Source: an uncultured Faecalicatena sp.
GTDB lineage: Bacteria > Bacillota > Clostridia > Lachnospirales > Lachnospiraceae
Assembly: GCA_902489075.1 (NCBI GenBank)
Contig: CABTYO010000002.1
Coordinates: forward strand, 1-64,000
Reading direction: 5' to 3'
Length of the DNA: 64,000 bases
The notes beneath the pieces are model-generated. The model searched no databases. It had not been told where the DNA came from and saw only the letters and a program-made list of their open reading frames with translations. Position 1 is the first letter of the stretch, and the number at the start of each line of letters is the position of its first letter. Positions 17,036 to 26,589 of the stretch are shown here, piece by piece. The translations under genes and the position numbers were made by a program.

Positions 17036-20000
17036 ATGGAGATACAAAAAGAGATACACCAGATTGTCAGGTCATTCTGTGATGCATGGTTCAGGGAACG
17101 CAATATAGAGAAGGTCCTGCCCTTGCTGGCCGATGATGTGAACTTTGTGGGGACAGGTAAAAGTGAGACAGCAGACGGCAGGGAAGAGATGCGGGAATAT
17201 CTGCTGAAAGATATCAAGGAAAGTCCGGAACCCTTTGGACTGGAGACGAAGATCCTGCATGATCAGCTTCTTGTGGAGGGTGTGTATACACTGGCGGCAG
17301 AGGTTGCACTGATTAACTCTCTTTATACCTGGCATCTGCGGTTTTTCTTTATTTTGAAGCAGGAGCAGGGAAGATGGGTGATCTGTAATCTGCATATAGC
17401 GGAGCCGGGCAGCAGCCAGAGGGGCGAGGAACATTATCCACAGACTCTCGTTCTTGAGAATGTGGTCAAACAGAGACAGGAGCTGCTCAATGAGTCACTG
17501 GCAGGCGGCATGATGGGCGGCTATATGGAACCGGGGTTTCCGTTTTACTTTATTAACCACCGCATGCTCAGCTATCTTGGATATGAAAGAGAAGAGGAAT
17601 TCATCGAGGATACGGATGGGATGATCATGAACTGTATCCATCCGGATGAGCGGCAGCAGATAGAGGAAGAAGTGAGGCGCCAGCTGGCGTCAGACAATAA
17701 TTATGCGGTAGAATACCGTATGAAGAAAAAGGACGGGACTTATATCTGGATCCATGATGTGGGACGTACGACTTCGGATGAGAATGGCCGGGAGGCGGTT
17801 ACTTCTGTATGTGTAGACATTACGAAGCAGAAGAAGGCCCAGGACGAAGTGATCTATATCTATAATAATGTTCCGGGGGCAGTCTTTCGATGCCGCTTTG
17901 ACGAGGATTTTTCTGTGATCGAGGCGAATGACGGCCTGTTTGAATTTCTGGGTTATACAAGAGAAGAGTTTGCAGCTATGGGGAACCGGATGTCAGCGGT
18001 GATCTATCCGGATGATCTAAAGATCATGGCGGATAAGCTGAGAGCCCAGTTAAAGCATGGGAATACGATTCAGAATGAAAACCGACTGATCTGCAAAGAT
18101 GGATCTGTCAGGTGGATTTCTATCAAGGCGCAGCTTCTTGCGGAACCGGATGGGGAAGAGTATTTTTACTGTGTTTTTGTAGATATCACAGAGGCTAAGC
18201 GCGGACAGGAGTATATGGAGGAACTCTATGAAAAGGAGCTCACCTATTTTGCAGAGCTTTCCTCATCGGACGGCAGTATTCAGGGCCGCCTTAATGTAAC
18301 GCAGGACCGGATGGAGAATTATATGACTTCTTCCGATGTGGCCGTTGCTGCAGTTGGTTCCTCATATCAGGAGACAATAGAGAATCTTGCAAAGTCAGCA
18401 GTGGAGCCGGAGAATGCAGAGAAAGTACGCCGGGAATTACAGCGTGAGAAGGTACTGGAAGATTATGCAGCAGGAAAAGTGGATTATCACTTTGAATTTC
18501 TGAGGAAGAAGAATGGCGGCGGTGTGTTCTGGGCGAGCACCAGTCTGCGTTCCTGCCAGAACCCGGAGACCGGGGATATCATCAGCTTTTTCTACACATT
18601 TGATACGACGGAGCAGAAGGTCCAGGAGAGGCTTCTGAGTAAGATTACGGAACTGGACTATGATATTATAGCAGAGGTGGATATATTCACGGATACCCAT
18701 CGGCTGATTTCCTATGATAAGAAGGAAGTCACGATTCCCCCGAATGGAAGATTCCAGGAGGATATCCGTGTGTTGGCCAGCCAGCTTATGGAAGAACCGG
18801 CGAAAGAGGAATACCTCAGGAAGCTTTCTTATGAATACATGCAGGAAAGACTGGAAACGGAGGAATCTTACAGTTTTATTACAGAGATCCGGGACAGGCA
18901 CAAAAGGATGCGTGTCAAGCGTTTTCAGGTCTTTTACATCAGCAAGCCTCTGGGAAAAGTATGCCTTGCGCAGATTGATGTGACAGATGTTGTCCGTCAG
19001 GAACAGAAGCAGAAGGAAGAGCTTGCGGCCGCACTGGTGGCGGCGGAGCAGGCGAATGCAGCCAAGTCGGATTTCCTCTCCAGGATGAGCCATGAGATCC
19101 GTACTCCGATGAATGCGATCATCGGCATGAGTACGATTGCGGCACAGTCGCTTGGAGATGATGAGCAGGTGGCGGACTGTATCTCGAAGATCGGGATTTC
19201 TTCCCGTTTTTTACTGTCGCTGATCAATGACATACTGGATATGAGCCGGATCGAGAGCGGCAAGATGCTGCTGAAGAATGAGAAGATACCGACAGAGGAG
19301 TTTCTGAATGGAATCAATTCGATCTGCTATGCACAGGCGGCGAGCAAGGGCGTTGATTATGAATGTATTGTAGATCCGATACTGGACGATTATTATATTG
19401 GCGATGCCATGAAGCTCCAGCAGGTATTAATCAATATACTGAGTAACGCGATCAAGTTCACCAAGGAAGGCGGCAAGGTTACCTTCTCGGCTTCCCAGCG
19501 CAGGAGAACGAAGAATGATGCGGTGCTGAGATTTATTGTGAATGATACCGGAGTCGGGATGAGTGAAGAATTCCTGCCGCATATATTTGAACCGTTTTCC
19601 CAGGAATCCACCGGAACCACGGCATTGTATGGTGGAACCGGACTTGGCCTTGCAATCTCCAAGAATATCGTGGACATGATGGATGGGCGGATCACGGTAC
19701 GCTCGATCAAGGGGATCGGAACGGAGTTTACGGTAGATGTGAAGCTTGGGATTACGGAGGAAGAAAAGCAGCGGCATAATCAGAAGAAGCCCCAGTATAA
19801 TTTCTCTCATTTAAAGACGCTGGTCGTTGACGACGATGTGGCGGTCTGCGAGAGTGCTGTTGTCACTCTGGAAGAGATGGGAGTCAAAGCGGAGTGGGTG
19901 GACAGCGGACGCAAGGCGATCGACAGGGTCCGATTACTCTGGGATCAGGGAAAGTTTTTTGATATGATCCTTATTGACTGGAAGATGCCGGAGATGGATG

Positions 20001-20620
20001 GGATCGAGACGGCAAGGCGGATCAGAAGCATCGTAGGTCCGGAGGTTACGATCATTATCATGACGGCCTATGACTGGATCTCGATTGAGCACGAAGCCAA
20101 GATGGCGGGAGTCAATCTGCTGATGAGTAAGCCGATGTTCAAGTCCTCTCTGATATCTGCATTCTCCAGGGCACTGGGGAAAAAGGAAGAGCTAAAGCAG
20201 CAGACCGAAGTGATAGATTATGATTTTACCGGGAAAAGAGTGCTGCTGGTAGAAGATAATATGATCAATACAGAAGTGGCGGTCATGCTGCTTAAGAACC
20301 AGCATTTCGAAGTGGATACAGCGGAAAACGGTCTCCGTGCGATGGAGCTGTTCAGTAAATCAGAAGAAGGTTATTATGACGTGATTCTGATGGATATCAG
20401 GATGCCGATTATGGATGGGCTGGCGGCGGCCACGAATATCAGACATCTGAGTAACAAGGATGCGGAGACGGTGCCGATCATTGCAATGACAGCGAATGCC
20501 TTTGACGATGATATCGAGAAGAGTAAGGCGGCGGGGATGAATGCGCACCTGGCGAAACCGATCGAGCCGAACCGGCTGTATCAGGTTTTATATGATTTTA
20601 TTTATGGAAAGGAGGTCTGA
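17036..20620 (+). CDS. Hybrid histidine kinase with SnoaL-like N-terminus and two receivers
   Basis: A 1194-aa cytoplasmic hybrid kinase without a membrane segment. Residues 1-130 form a SnoaL/NTF2-like domain (VRSFCDAWFRERNIEKVLPLLADDVNFVG split across its strands), unusual for a kinase. Then come PAS domains at about 150-262 and 265-390 and further PAS-like regions to about 660, a short coiled coil, HisKA with H686 (MSHEIRTPMN), HATPase (N box ILSNAIKFT, DTGVGM, GTGLGLAIS), REC1 with D981 (LIDWKMPEMDG; weaker, no conserved KP-A tail) and REC2 with D1120 (LMDIRMPIMDG, AKPIEP). It sits 29 bases after the EAL gene and 4 bases before the HPt gene. The SnoaL domain may bind a small ligand; the signal is unknown. 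Confidence 0.92.
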   Translation: MEIQKEIHQIVRSFCDAWFRERNIEKVLPLLADDVNFVGTGKSETADGREEMREYLLKDIKESPEPFGLETKILHDQLLVEGVYTLAAEVALINSLYTWHLRFFFILKQEQGRWVICNLHIAEPGSSQRGEEHYPQTLVLENVVKQRQELLNESLAGGMMGGYMEPGFPFYFINHRMLSYLGYEREEEFIEDTDGMIMNCIHPDERQQIEEEVRRQLASDNNYAVEYRMKKKDGTYIWIHDVGRTTSDENGREAVTSVCVDITKQKKAQDEVIYIYNNVPGAVFRCRFDEDFSVIEANDGLFEFLGYTREEFAAMGNRMSAVIYPDDLKIMADKLRAQLKHGNTIQNENRLICKDGSVRWISIKAQLLAEPDGEEYFYCVFVDITEAKRGQEYMEELYEKELTYFAELSSSDGSIQGRLNVTQDRMENYMTSSDVAVAAVGSSYQETIENLAKSAVEPENAEKVRRELQREKVLEDYAAGKVDYHFEFLRKKNGGGVFWASTSLRSCQNPETGDIISFFYTFDTTEQKVQERLLSKITELDYDIIAEVDIFTDTHRLISYDKKEVTIPPNGRFQEDIRVLASQLMEEPAKEEYLRKLSYEYMQERLETEESYSFITEIRDRHKRMRVKRFQVFYISKPLGKVCLAQIDVTDVVRQEQKQKEELAAALVAAEQANAAKSDFLSRMSHEIRTPMNAIIGMSTIAAQSLGDDEQVADCISKIGISSRFLLSLINDILDMSRIESGKMLLKNEKIPTEEFLNGINSICYAQAASKGVDYECIVDPILDDYYIGDAMKLQQVLINILSNAIKFTKEGGKVTFSASQRRRTKNDAVLRFIVNDTGVGMSEEFLPHIFEPFSQESTGTTALYGGTGLGLAISKNIVDMMDGRITVRSIKGIGTEFTVDVKLGITEEEKQRHNQKKPQYNFSHLKTLVVDDDVAVCESAVVTLEEMGVKAEWVDSGRKAIDRVRLLWDQGKFFDMILIDWKMPEMDGIETARRIRSIVGPEVTIIIMTAYDWISIEHEAKMAGVNLLMSKPMFKSSLISAFSRALGKKEELKQQTEVIDYDFTGKRVLLVEDNMINTEVAVMLLKNQHFEVDTAENGLRAMELFSKSEEGYYDVILMDIRMPIMDGLAAATNIRHLSNKDAETVPIIAMTANAFDDDIEKSKAAGMNAHLAKPIEPNRLYQVLYDFIYGKEV

Positions 20621-20624
20621 GTAA

Positions 20625-20990
20625 ATGTCAGAATTTCGTAGTATATTTGAAGCCTATGGTGGTGACTATCAGGCTACAATGGCAAGGTTTGTGAATAAGG
20701 AAGATATGTATCTGAGATTTTTGGACATGCTTTTCCAGGATGATAATATGCACAAATTAGGAGAATCCCTTGAAGCAAATGATATGAAAAGTGCATTTGA
20801 GGCTGCACACACTTTAAAGGGGGTTGTGGGGAATATGGGACTTGCCCCGTTATTTTCTGCAGTCTGCACGATCGTAGAACCACTCCGCGCAGGAGAAGCG
20901 CGCAGTGATTATATGGAGATGTATCAGGTGATTCAGGAGGAATTCGAGAAGGCGGATGATTTGAGGAACAGGCTCAAAAAGGGGGAATAG
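20625..20990 (+). CDS. Stand-alone HPt phosphotransfer protein
   Basis: A 121-aa all-alpha histidine phosphotransfer protein with the HPt motif AAHTLKGVVGNMG, phosphorylated His H62. The helical up-down bundle and C-terminal charged helix fit the family. The very strong AAAGGAGGT site lies inside the last codons of the upstream kinase, so the genes are coupled. It most likely shuttles phosphate between the receiver domains of the two flanking hybrid kinases and the REC domain of the EAL protein. Confidence 0.92.
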   Translation: MSEFRSIFEAYGGDYQATMARFVNKEDMYLRFLDMLFQDDNMHKLGESLEANDMKSAFEAAHTLKGVVGNMGLAPLFSAVCTIVEPLRAGEARSDYMEMYQVIQEEFEKADDLRNRLKKGE

Positions 20991-20992
20991 GC

Positions 20993-23900
20993 GTGATACA
21001 AAAGGATTCCCTCGTTCAGGGAGGGATGCAGGATATTATCAATGCAATTCCCGGCGGCGTTGCCATATATAAGGCTTCCGACATTTTCCAGACCATATAC
21101 TTTTCAGACGGGATACCGGCACTGACAGGGCATACGGTTGAAGAATACAGACAAATGATGGAAGAGGATGCATCTGAACGGATTTTCGGTGAAGATATCA
21201 AGAAGGTCCGGGATGCAGCCAGACAGGTAATCAAGACGCATAAGACTACAGAGCTTGAGTTCAGGAAGCAGCATCGGGATGGCAATATTGTGTGGGTGCG
21301 CACGCGGATCAAGTGGATCGGAGAAGACGATGGATGTCCGCTTCTGCACTGTGTGTTTCACAATATTACAGATATAAAGGAGATGGAGCTGGAGAAGGAC
21401 CACCTGATCAATTCCATCCCGGGCGGGATCGCCAGTTACCGGGTGGAAGGAGAAAAGTTCATTCCTGTTTTCTTTTCCGATGGGGTGATGGCGCTTTCCG
21501 GGCATACAAGAGAAGAATATGAAGAGATGATTAAGAACAATGCTCTTGATATTATCTATGAACAGGACCGGGACCGCGTACTTGAAGCGGCGAGGAATGC
21601 TGTGATCGGCGGCGGGGTGCTGGATGTATCTTACCGTATGTATCATAAGAACGGCAGCCTGATCTGGATTCATTTAAATGGCCGGAGGATAGGACCACTG
21701 GCGGAGTCTACCCGATTTTATGCTGTTTTTACGGGGATCTCATCAGAGACGCGTCTGTTTGAGAGTATTGTGAATGAGGCTGTGGATGGAATCTACATTA
21801 TAGGCAAGGATAATTATGACCTGCTTTATGTGAACATGCCGCAGGAGGACGAAGAGAAAAGGGCAAGTTTCCATGTAGGCGAAAAGTGTTATAAAGCACT
21901 TTATGGAAAAGACCATCCCTGTGAATTCTGTACACTGAATACACACCAGCCGGATGGAGTGGATCATGAGATGAAGATTCCGGGAACAGACCGCTACTAC
22001 AGCACAAGGTTCCGGGAGACGGACTGGAACGGGATTCCGGCTTATCTCAAGTATGTGAAAGATGTGACTGAGGAAGTAAGGAACAAAAAAGAGCGGGAGC
22101 GGCTGGAACAGTATTTTCAGACAGTTGTTAAGAATCTGCCAGGGGGTGTCGCTGTCATGCGCTGTCATGCGGATGGAAGCATGACGCCTGAGTTTCTTTC
22201 AGAAGGTTTTACGGAGATGACGCGGATGAGCCAGGAAGAGGCCTGGGATGTCTACAGAAAAGATGCGATGGCGGGGGTGCATCCTGCGGATAAGCCTGCA
22301 TTGATGGCCAAGGTTGCTGATTATATCGCAAATGGAAGTGGTAAATGCGAAGCAATCTATCGTTTGAAAAGCGGAAAGGATAATTATCTCTGGGTGAAGA
22401 GTACATTTACTTTGATCCAGAATGAGGATGGGTATGGCAGATTTTATGCTGTTTACCATGACATGACGAAAGAGCGGGAGGAACAGGAGAGAATCAGGCA
22501 GCAGTATAAAGACCTGATTCTGCAGCATTACCGTACTCCTGATCCGAATGCGCTGATTATCGGACACTGTAATATAACACAGAACAGGATTCTGGAGATT
22601 ATTGACCATACAGATTCCGGGCTGCTGGAGAACTTTGGATATGTCAGGGAGGAGTTCTTTACCGGCATCTCTACATTGATCATGGACGAAGAGGAGCGGC
22701 AGAAGTTCCTCAATACTTATCTGAATGAGCCGACACTCGCAGCTTTCCGGCGAAATGATACGGAACAGATATTGAAGTGTTTTATTAAGATTCCAAGGGA
22801 AGAATATGGACGGTATGTCCAGTTTACGGTGAATCTGGTGGAGACCCCTGATACCGGGGATATCACAGGTATTCTCACGGTAACAGACATTACGGAACAG
22901 ACAATTTCGGACCGGATCCTGCATCAGCTCTCTGTTACCAGTTATGATTTTGTGCTTGATCTGAATATTTTTGAGGATACTTATGCAATTCTGGCGCGCA
23001 ACAAGGCTGCAGACTGCATCCCGAAGGAACGTGGAAAGCACTCGGAACGGATGGAGTATATGGCAGAGCAGGTGGTTGTACCGAAGGACCGTGAAGTGTA
23101 CAGGAATGCGCTTGAATTGGAAAGACTGAGGAAGAGACTTGAGGAGGAAGGGGCTTATACGTTTTCTTTCAGCCTTATGAATGAACATGGGGATATCCGG
23201 ACAAAAACGATGACTGTATCAGCTGTTGATCTGCGGCTGGGAAGGGTCTGCCTGATTCGGACGGATGTGACAGCTTCTGTGCGTGAGCAGCAGGGAATGC
23301 TGAATATGCTGGCATATACCTTTGAACTGGCGGCATTTATAGATGTCAACAGTAAATCGCTGACAATGTATACAAGAGAAACTGTGCTGGAAAACCTCCC
23401 ACCGTTCATTTTAGATGATTATAACAAGGCTGCTTTAAATTTTGCAACCGATTATGGCGTGGAAGGTGAAAAAGAGGAAGCTATCAGGCAGTTCAGACTG
23501 GAGATGATGCTTCACAGGCTTGCGGAAAAGCCGTCAGGTTATGATTTTGTATTTCCGTATCATTCGTCCAATGGCTACAGGTATAAGCAGATCAATGTGC
23601 TCTGGGGAGATGCAAACCACAGTACGGTCTGTCTTGTGAGGGCGGATGTGACAGATATGCTTACTTCGGAGAGAGAGGCTAAGACAGCCCTCGAGAAAGC
23701 ACTGGCTCTTGCGGAGGAAGCGAACCAGGCAAAGAGTGAGTTCCTGTCTGCGATGAGCCATGATATCCGTACGCCGATGAATGCGATCATGGGGATGACA
23801 TCACTGGCTTTTGCACATATAGATGATAAGGCAAGGGTGGAAGACTGTCTGAAGAAAATCTCTATCTCATCAAAGCATCTGCTCAGCCTGATTAATGATG

Positions 23901-24901
23901 TGCTGGATATGAGCAAGATCGAGCGTTCCTCGATTACTCTGGGGCGGATGAAGATTGGTATGCCGGAACTGCTGGAACAGCTTTCCGCGATCATTGCGCC
24001 GCAGGCAAAGGCTCAGGGGATTCAGTTTGAGGTCAGCGGTGAGAAGATACAGCATAAGTATTTTTACGGAGATTCTTTGCGGATTAACCAGATTCTTCTG
24101 AATATTCTGAGCAATGCGGTCAAGTTTACTCCGGAAGGTGGAAAAGTGACGTTCCTTGCTGAGGAAGTGGGAGATGATCCTCAGAGGAAGAGTGCACGAT
24201 ATCGGTTTACGGTCAGCGATACTGGAATCGGGATGTCAGAAGAATTTCTGCAGCGTGTGTTTGAACCATTTACCCGCAGCCGCAGTGCCTCCCAGGTGGA
24301 AGGGACGGGACTGGGGCTGAGCATTACGAAGGGACTTGTAGATCTGATGGGCGGCAGGATTGAAGTGGACAGCCGGGTCTGCGAAGGTTCCACGTTCAGA
24401 GTGGAACTCAGCTGCGAATATGCAGATAATGCAGAGGATGGATTTCCCAGGGAAGAGGAATTGTTCCTTGGTTTTGAGACAGATAAGATTTTTAAAGGAC
24501 GGCGTTTCCTGATTGCAGAGGACAATGCGATCAATGCGGAGATTCTGGTGGAACTGCTTGCCATGCATGGTGCGGAGTCTGCGGTAAAAGGAGACGGACG
24601 TCAGGCTGTAGAGGCATTTCGTGATACGGCACCTGGAACCTATGACGCAGTGCTGATGGATATTCAGATGCCGGAGATGAATGGCTATGATGCCACGCGT
24701 GCCATCCGGGCACTTCAGCGTGAGGATGCCGCATATATTCCGGTGATTGCGATGACTGCCAATGCATTTGCAGAGGATATCCAGGCGGCCAGGGAGGCGG
24801 GAATGACAGCCCATGTTGCCAAACCGGTGGATGTAGAGGTGCTTAAGCAGACACTTGCCAGAGTCTTGAGTGAAAAAAAGGCGGGAAATTTTATATCATA
24901 A
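20993..24901 (+). CDS. Giant multi-PAS hybrid histidine kinase
   Basis: A 1302-aa soluble hybrid kinase starting at GTG 20993, two bases after the HPt stop, with an AGGGGGA site. The N-terminal 900 residues are mainly PAS or PAS-like repeats; at least three begin with the phrase IPGGVAIYKA/IPGGIASYRV/LPGGVAVMRC (near 16, 140 and 380), suggesting internal duplication. HisKA has H923 (MSHDIRTPMNAIMG), HATPase has ILSNAVKFT, DTGIGM and GTGLGLS, and the single receiver has D1223 (LMDIQMPEMNG) with AKPVDV. No membrane segment is seen, so it senses something in the cytoplasm. It shares the operon with the first kinase, the HPt protein and the EAL protein. Confidence 0.92.
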   Translation: MIQKDSLVQGGMQDIINAIPGGVAIYKASDIFQTIYFSDGIPALTGHTVEEYRQMMEEDASERIFGEDIKKVRDAARQVIKTHKTTELEFRKQHRDGNIVWVRTRIKWIGEDDGCPLLHCVFHNITDIKEMELEKDHLINSIPGGIASYRVEGEKFIPVFFSDGVMALSGHTREEYEEMIKNNALDIIYEQDRDRVLEAARNAVIGGGVLDVSYRMYHKNGSLIWIHLNGRRIGPLAESTRFYAVFTGISSETRLFESIVNEAVDGIYIIGKDNYDLLYVNMPQEDEEKRASFHVGEKCYKALYGKDHPCEFCTLNTHQPDGVDHEMKIPGTDRYYSTRFRETDWNGIPAYLKYVKDVTEEVRNKKERERLEQYFQTVVKNLPGGVAVMRCHADGSMTPEFLSEGFTEMTRMSQEEAWDVYRKDAMAGVHPADKPALMAKVADYIANGSGKCEAIYRLKSGKDNYLWVKSTFTLIQNEDGYGRFYAVYHDMTKEREEQERIRQQYKDLILQHYRTPDPNALIIGHCNITQNRILEIIDHTDSGLLENFGYVREEFFTGISTLIMDEEERQKFLNTYLNEPTLAAFRRNDTEQILKCFIKIPREEYGRYVQFTVNLVETPDTGDITGILTVTDITEQTISDRILHQLSVTSYDFVLDLNIFEDTYAILARNKAADCIPKERGKHSERMEYMAEQVVVPKDREVYRNALELERLRKRLEEEGAYTFSFSLMNEHGDIRTKTMTVSAVDLRLGRVCLIRTDVTASVREQQGMLNMLAYTFELAAFIDVNSKSLTMYTRETVLENLPPFILDDYNKAALNFATDYGVEGEKEEAIRQFRLEMMLHRLAEKPSGYDFVFPYHSSNGYRYKQINVLWGDANHSTVCLVRADVTDMLTSEREAKTALEKALALAEEANQAKSEFLSAMSHDIRTPMNAIMGMTSLAFAHIDDKARVEDCLKKISISSKHLLSLINDVLDMSKIERSSITLGRMKIGMPELLEQLSAIIAPQAKAQGIQFEVSGEKIQHKYFYGDSLRINQILLNILSNAVKFTPEGGKVTFLAEEVGDDPQRKSARYRFTVSDTGIGMSEEFLQRVFEPFTRSRSASQVEGTGLGLSITKGLVDLMGGRIEVDSRVCEGSTFRVELSCEYADNAEDGFPREEELFLGFETDKIFKGRRFLIAEDNAINAEILVELLAMHGAESAVKGDGRQAVEAFRDTAPGTYDAVLMDIQMPEMNGYDATRAIRALQREDAAYIPVIAMTANAFAEDIQAAREAGMTAHVAKPVDVEVLKQTLARVLSEKKAGNFIS

Positions 24902-24908
24902 AATAAGG

Positions 24909-24945
24909 ATCACCCTCATATGCTGTTGCGTAGGGGGTGATTTTT
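24909..24945 (+). terminator. Hairpin terminator overlapping the next gene start
   Basis: ATCACCC (24909-24915) pairs with GGGTGAT (24935-24941), then TTTTTAT. It ends the kinase operon. The 3' arm includes AGGGGGTGAT, which resembles a ribosome binding site for the following LysM-GH18 gene, so folding would hide that site. Confidence 0.75.
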
Positions 24946-26061
24946 ATAATATATGTTGTAAACAGCGGAGATACACTGTTTTCTATTGCAGACCGGACGG
25001 GAGTGCCGATCTGGAAGATTACTTATGATAATCAGCTTGTAAACCAGGATCAGCTGGTGGTCGGCCAGGCACTTCTGATTTTGCCTCCCGGGGAATCCGG
25101 GAGCATAAGGGGGGATATGTATGTCACGGGATATGCATATCCTTTTGTTGAGCCGTATATATTGGAACAGGCATTTCCCGCGATCAATGAACTGCTTGTC
25201 TTTTCTTACGGGTTTACGTTTGAAGGGGAACTGGTGCCCCCTCTTACGGACGATACCTGGATGATCACGGCTGCATATGAGGAAGGGATTGAACCGATCC
25301 TTGTCCTGACTCCGTTTTCAGAAGGCGCCTTTAACAACCAGCTCGTCAAAGTACTCTCCGAGAATCTGGAGGTCCAGGAACGCCTGATTGAAAACCTGAT
25401 GGAAACAGTGGTAGAAAAGGGATTTGCGGGAGTAGATGTAGACTTTGAGTATATTCTCCCGGAAGACCGGGTCGGATACGCCGAATTTGTCGGCAGACTG
25501 CGGGAACGGATGAATGCCCAGGGATATCAGGTCTCCGTAGCCCTCGCACCCAAAACATCGGCAGATCAGCCCGGTCTTCTGTATGAAGGAATGGATTACG
25601 CACTCCTCGGACGGAATGCAGACCACGTCTTTTTAATGACCTACGAGTGGGGCTACACCTATAGCGAACCCATGGCAGTAGCACCAATTAACAAAGTACG
25701 TCAGGTGGTAGAATACGCCCTGACCGAAATCCCACGTGAAAAAATATTAATGGGCATTCCAAACTACGGATATGACTGGCCTCTTCCCTACGAAAAAGGA
25801 GTCACCAAAGCAAGGCTGATCGGAAATGTAGAAGCCGTGCGGATCGCCGCAGAAAACGGAGCCGCCATCCAGTTTGACGAAGTGGCAATGAGCCCGCATT
25901 TCACCTACACAAGAGACGGGATTGCCCATGAAGTATGGTTCGAGGATGTCAGAAGCATCGAAGCAAAACTGAACATGGCAAGAGACTTCGGACTCCTGGG
26001 AGTTGGATACTGGAACCTCATGCGCCCATTTCGCGCAAACTGGCTCTTATTAGAAAAATAG
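24937..26061 (+). CDS. LysM - GH18 glycosidase (YaaH/SleL-like)
   Basis: A 374-aa hydrolase. One LysM peptidoglycan-binding domain (about 4-50: YVVNSGDTLFSIADRTGVP) is followed by a glycoside hydrolase 18 barrel (about 58-372). The catalytic motif is GVDVDFEYI with E171 as the acid/base; WFEDVRSIEAKLNMARDFG and LLGVGYWNLMRP are typical of the spore N-acetylglucosaminidases YaaH/SleL. It has no signal peptide, like spore-located family members, and suggests a sporulating lineage. The start is uncertain: GTG 24937 keeps the family N-terminus, but the best Shine-Dalgarno (AGGGGGTGAT, 24932-24941) overlaps it, so an unusual start a few codons downstream is possible. It ends just before the palindromic element. 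Confidence 0.88.
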   Translation: MIFIIYVVNSGDTLFSIADRTGVPIWKITYDNQLVNQDQLVVGQALLILPPGESGSIRGDMYVTGYAYPFVEPYILEQAFPAINELLVFSYGFTFEGELVPPLTDDTWMITAAYEEGIEPILVLTPFSEGAFNNQLVKVLSENLEVQERLIENLMETVVEKGFAGVDVDFEYILPEDRVGYAEFVGRLRERMNAQGYQVSVALAPKTSADQPGLLYEGMDYALLGRNADHVFLMTYEWGYTYSEPMAVAPINKVRQVVEYALTEIPREKILMGIPNYGYDWPLPYEKGVTKARLIGNVEAVRIAAENGAAIQFDEVAMSPHFTYTRDGIAHEVWFEDVRSIEAKLNMARDFGLLGVGYWNLMRPFRANWLLLEK

Positions 26062-26261
26062 AACACTCAGTGACGAACTTTAGCCTCGGAACGGACGGAA
26101 TATCTGCAGCCGGGAAATTTGCGGCTGGAGATAGATTGATATACCCGTTGGAACGATAACACCCTGTACAGAGAAAGCTTCACCAGACGACTCAATACGC
26201 TTACACCGTCTGAGAGCCCTCCTCAGTAACGAACTTTCTTCCAACCGACCGGATGAACCAG

Positions 26262-26541
26262 CTGAGAAAAATGGATGCCGGGGACCTGCCTGTATGTCGT
26301 TTCAAAACTCCTTATAGCGGACGATTAGATGTTCTTACGGCCCAAAAGGCGCTCAGAAGGGATGAAAATTGATTTACCAAAATCAATTTTCACCCCGGGC
26401 TAAGGTGAAAAAATATCAATTTTTTCACCGCATCCCGGGTCTGCCCTTCTGGGCGCCTTCTGGACCGTTAGAACATCTTCGTCAAGCGGTCCGGATTTTG
26501 AAACGACATACAGGCAGGTCCCCGGCATCCGTTTTTCTCAG
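26262..26541. repeat. 46-bp plus 35-bp nested inverted repeat
   Basis: The 46 bases at 26262-26307 (starting CTGAGAAAAATGGATGCCGG) are the reverse complement of 26496-26541 with one difference, which would be a G-U pair in RNA. After a divergent spacer, 26327-26361 (around ACGGCCCAAAAGGCGCTCAG) again matches the reverse complement of 26444-26478 with about five differences. The arms therefore pair over roughly 100 bases around a central 80-base region. The substitutions being few and partly compensatory suggests the pairing matters or that the duplication is recent. Confidence 0.85.
26363..26429. repeat. Two perfect hairpins at the centre of the palindrome
   Basis: TGAAAATTGATTT (26363-26375) pairs perfectly with 26380-26392 across a 4-base loop. 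GGTGAAAAAA (26404-26413) pairs with TTTTTTCACC (26420-26429) across 6 bases. CCCGGG flanks the second hairpin on both sides (26394-26399 and 26434-26439). With the outer arms this makes a branched cruciform-like fold. Confidence 0.85.
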
Positions 26542-26589
26542 CGTCCCTACATCCGCTCCGAAACGAAAGCTCGTCATTAGCTCTCTTCC

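Larger units (their letters stand above)
26068..26580. repeat. Composite palindromic element between convergent genes
   Basis: The whole 26062-26589 gap is structured. Its ends carry related 14-15 base units: CAGTGACGAACTTT (26068-26081), CAGTAACGAACTTT (26224-26237, direct), and an inverted relative near 26566-26580 (reverse complement CTAATGACGAGCTTT). Inside lie long inverted repeats described separately. It sits between convergent genes and encodes no convincing protein; the frame open through it (26369-26911) is a shadow. It could be a MITE-like or REP-like repeat, a folded RNA or a bidirectional terminator. Confidence 0.75.
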
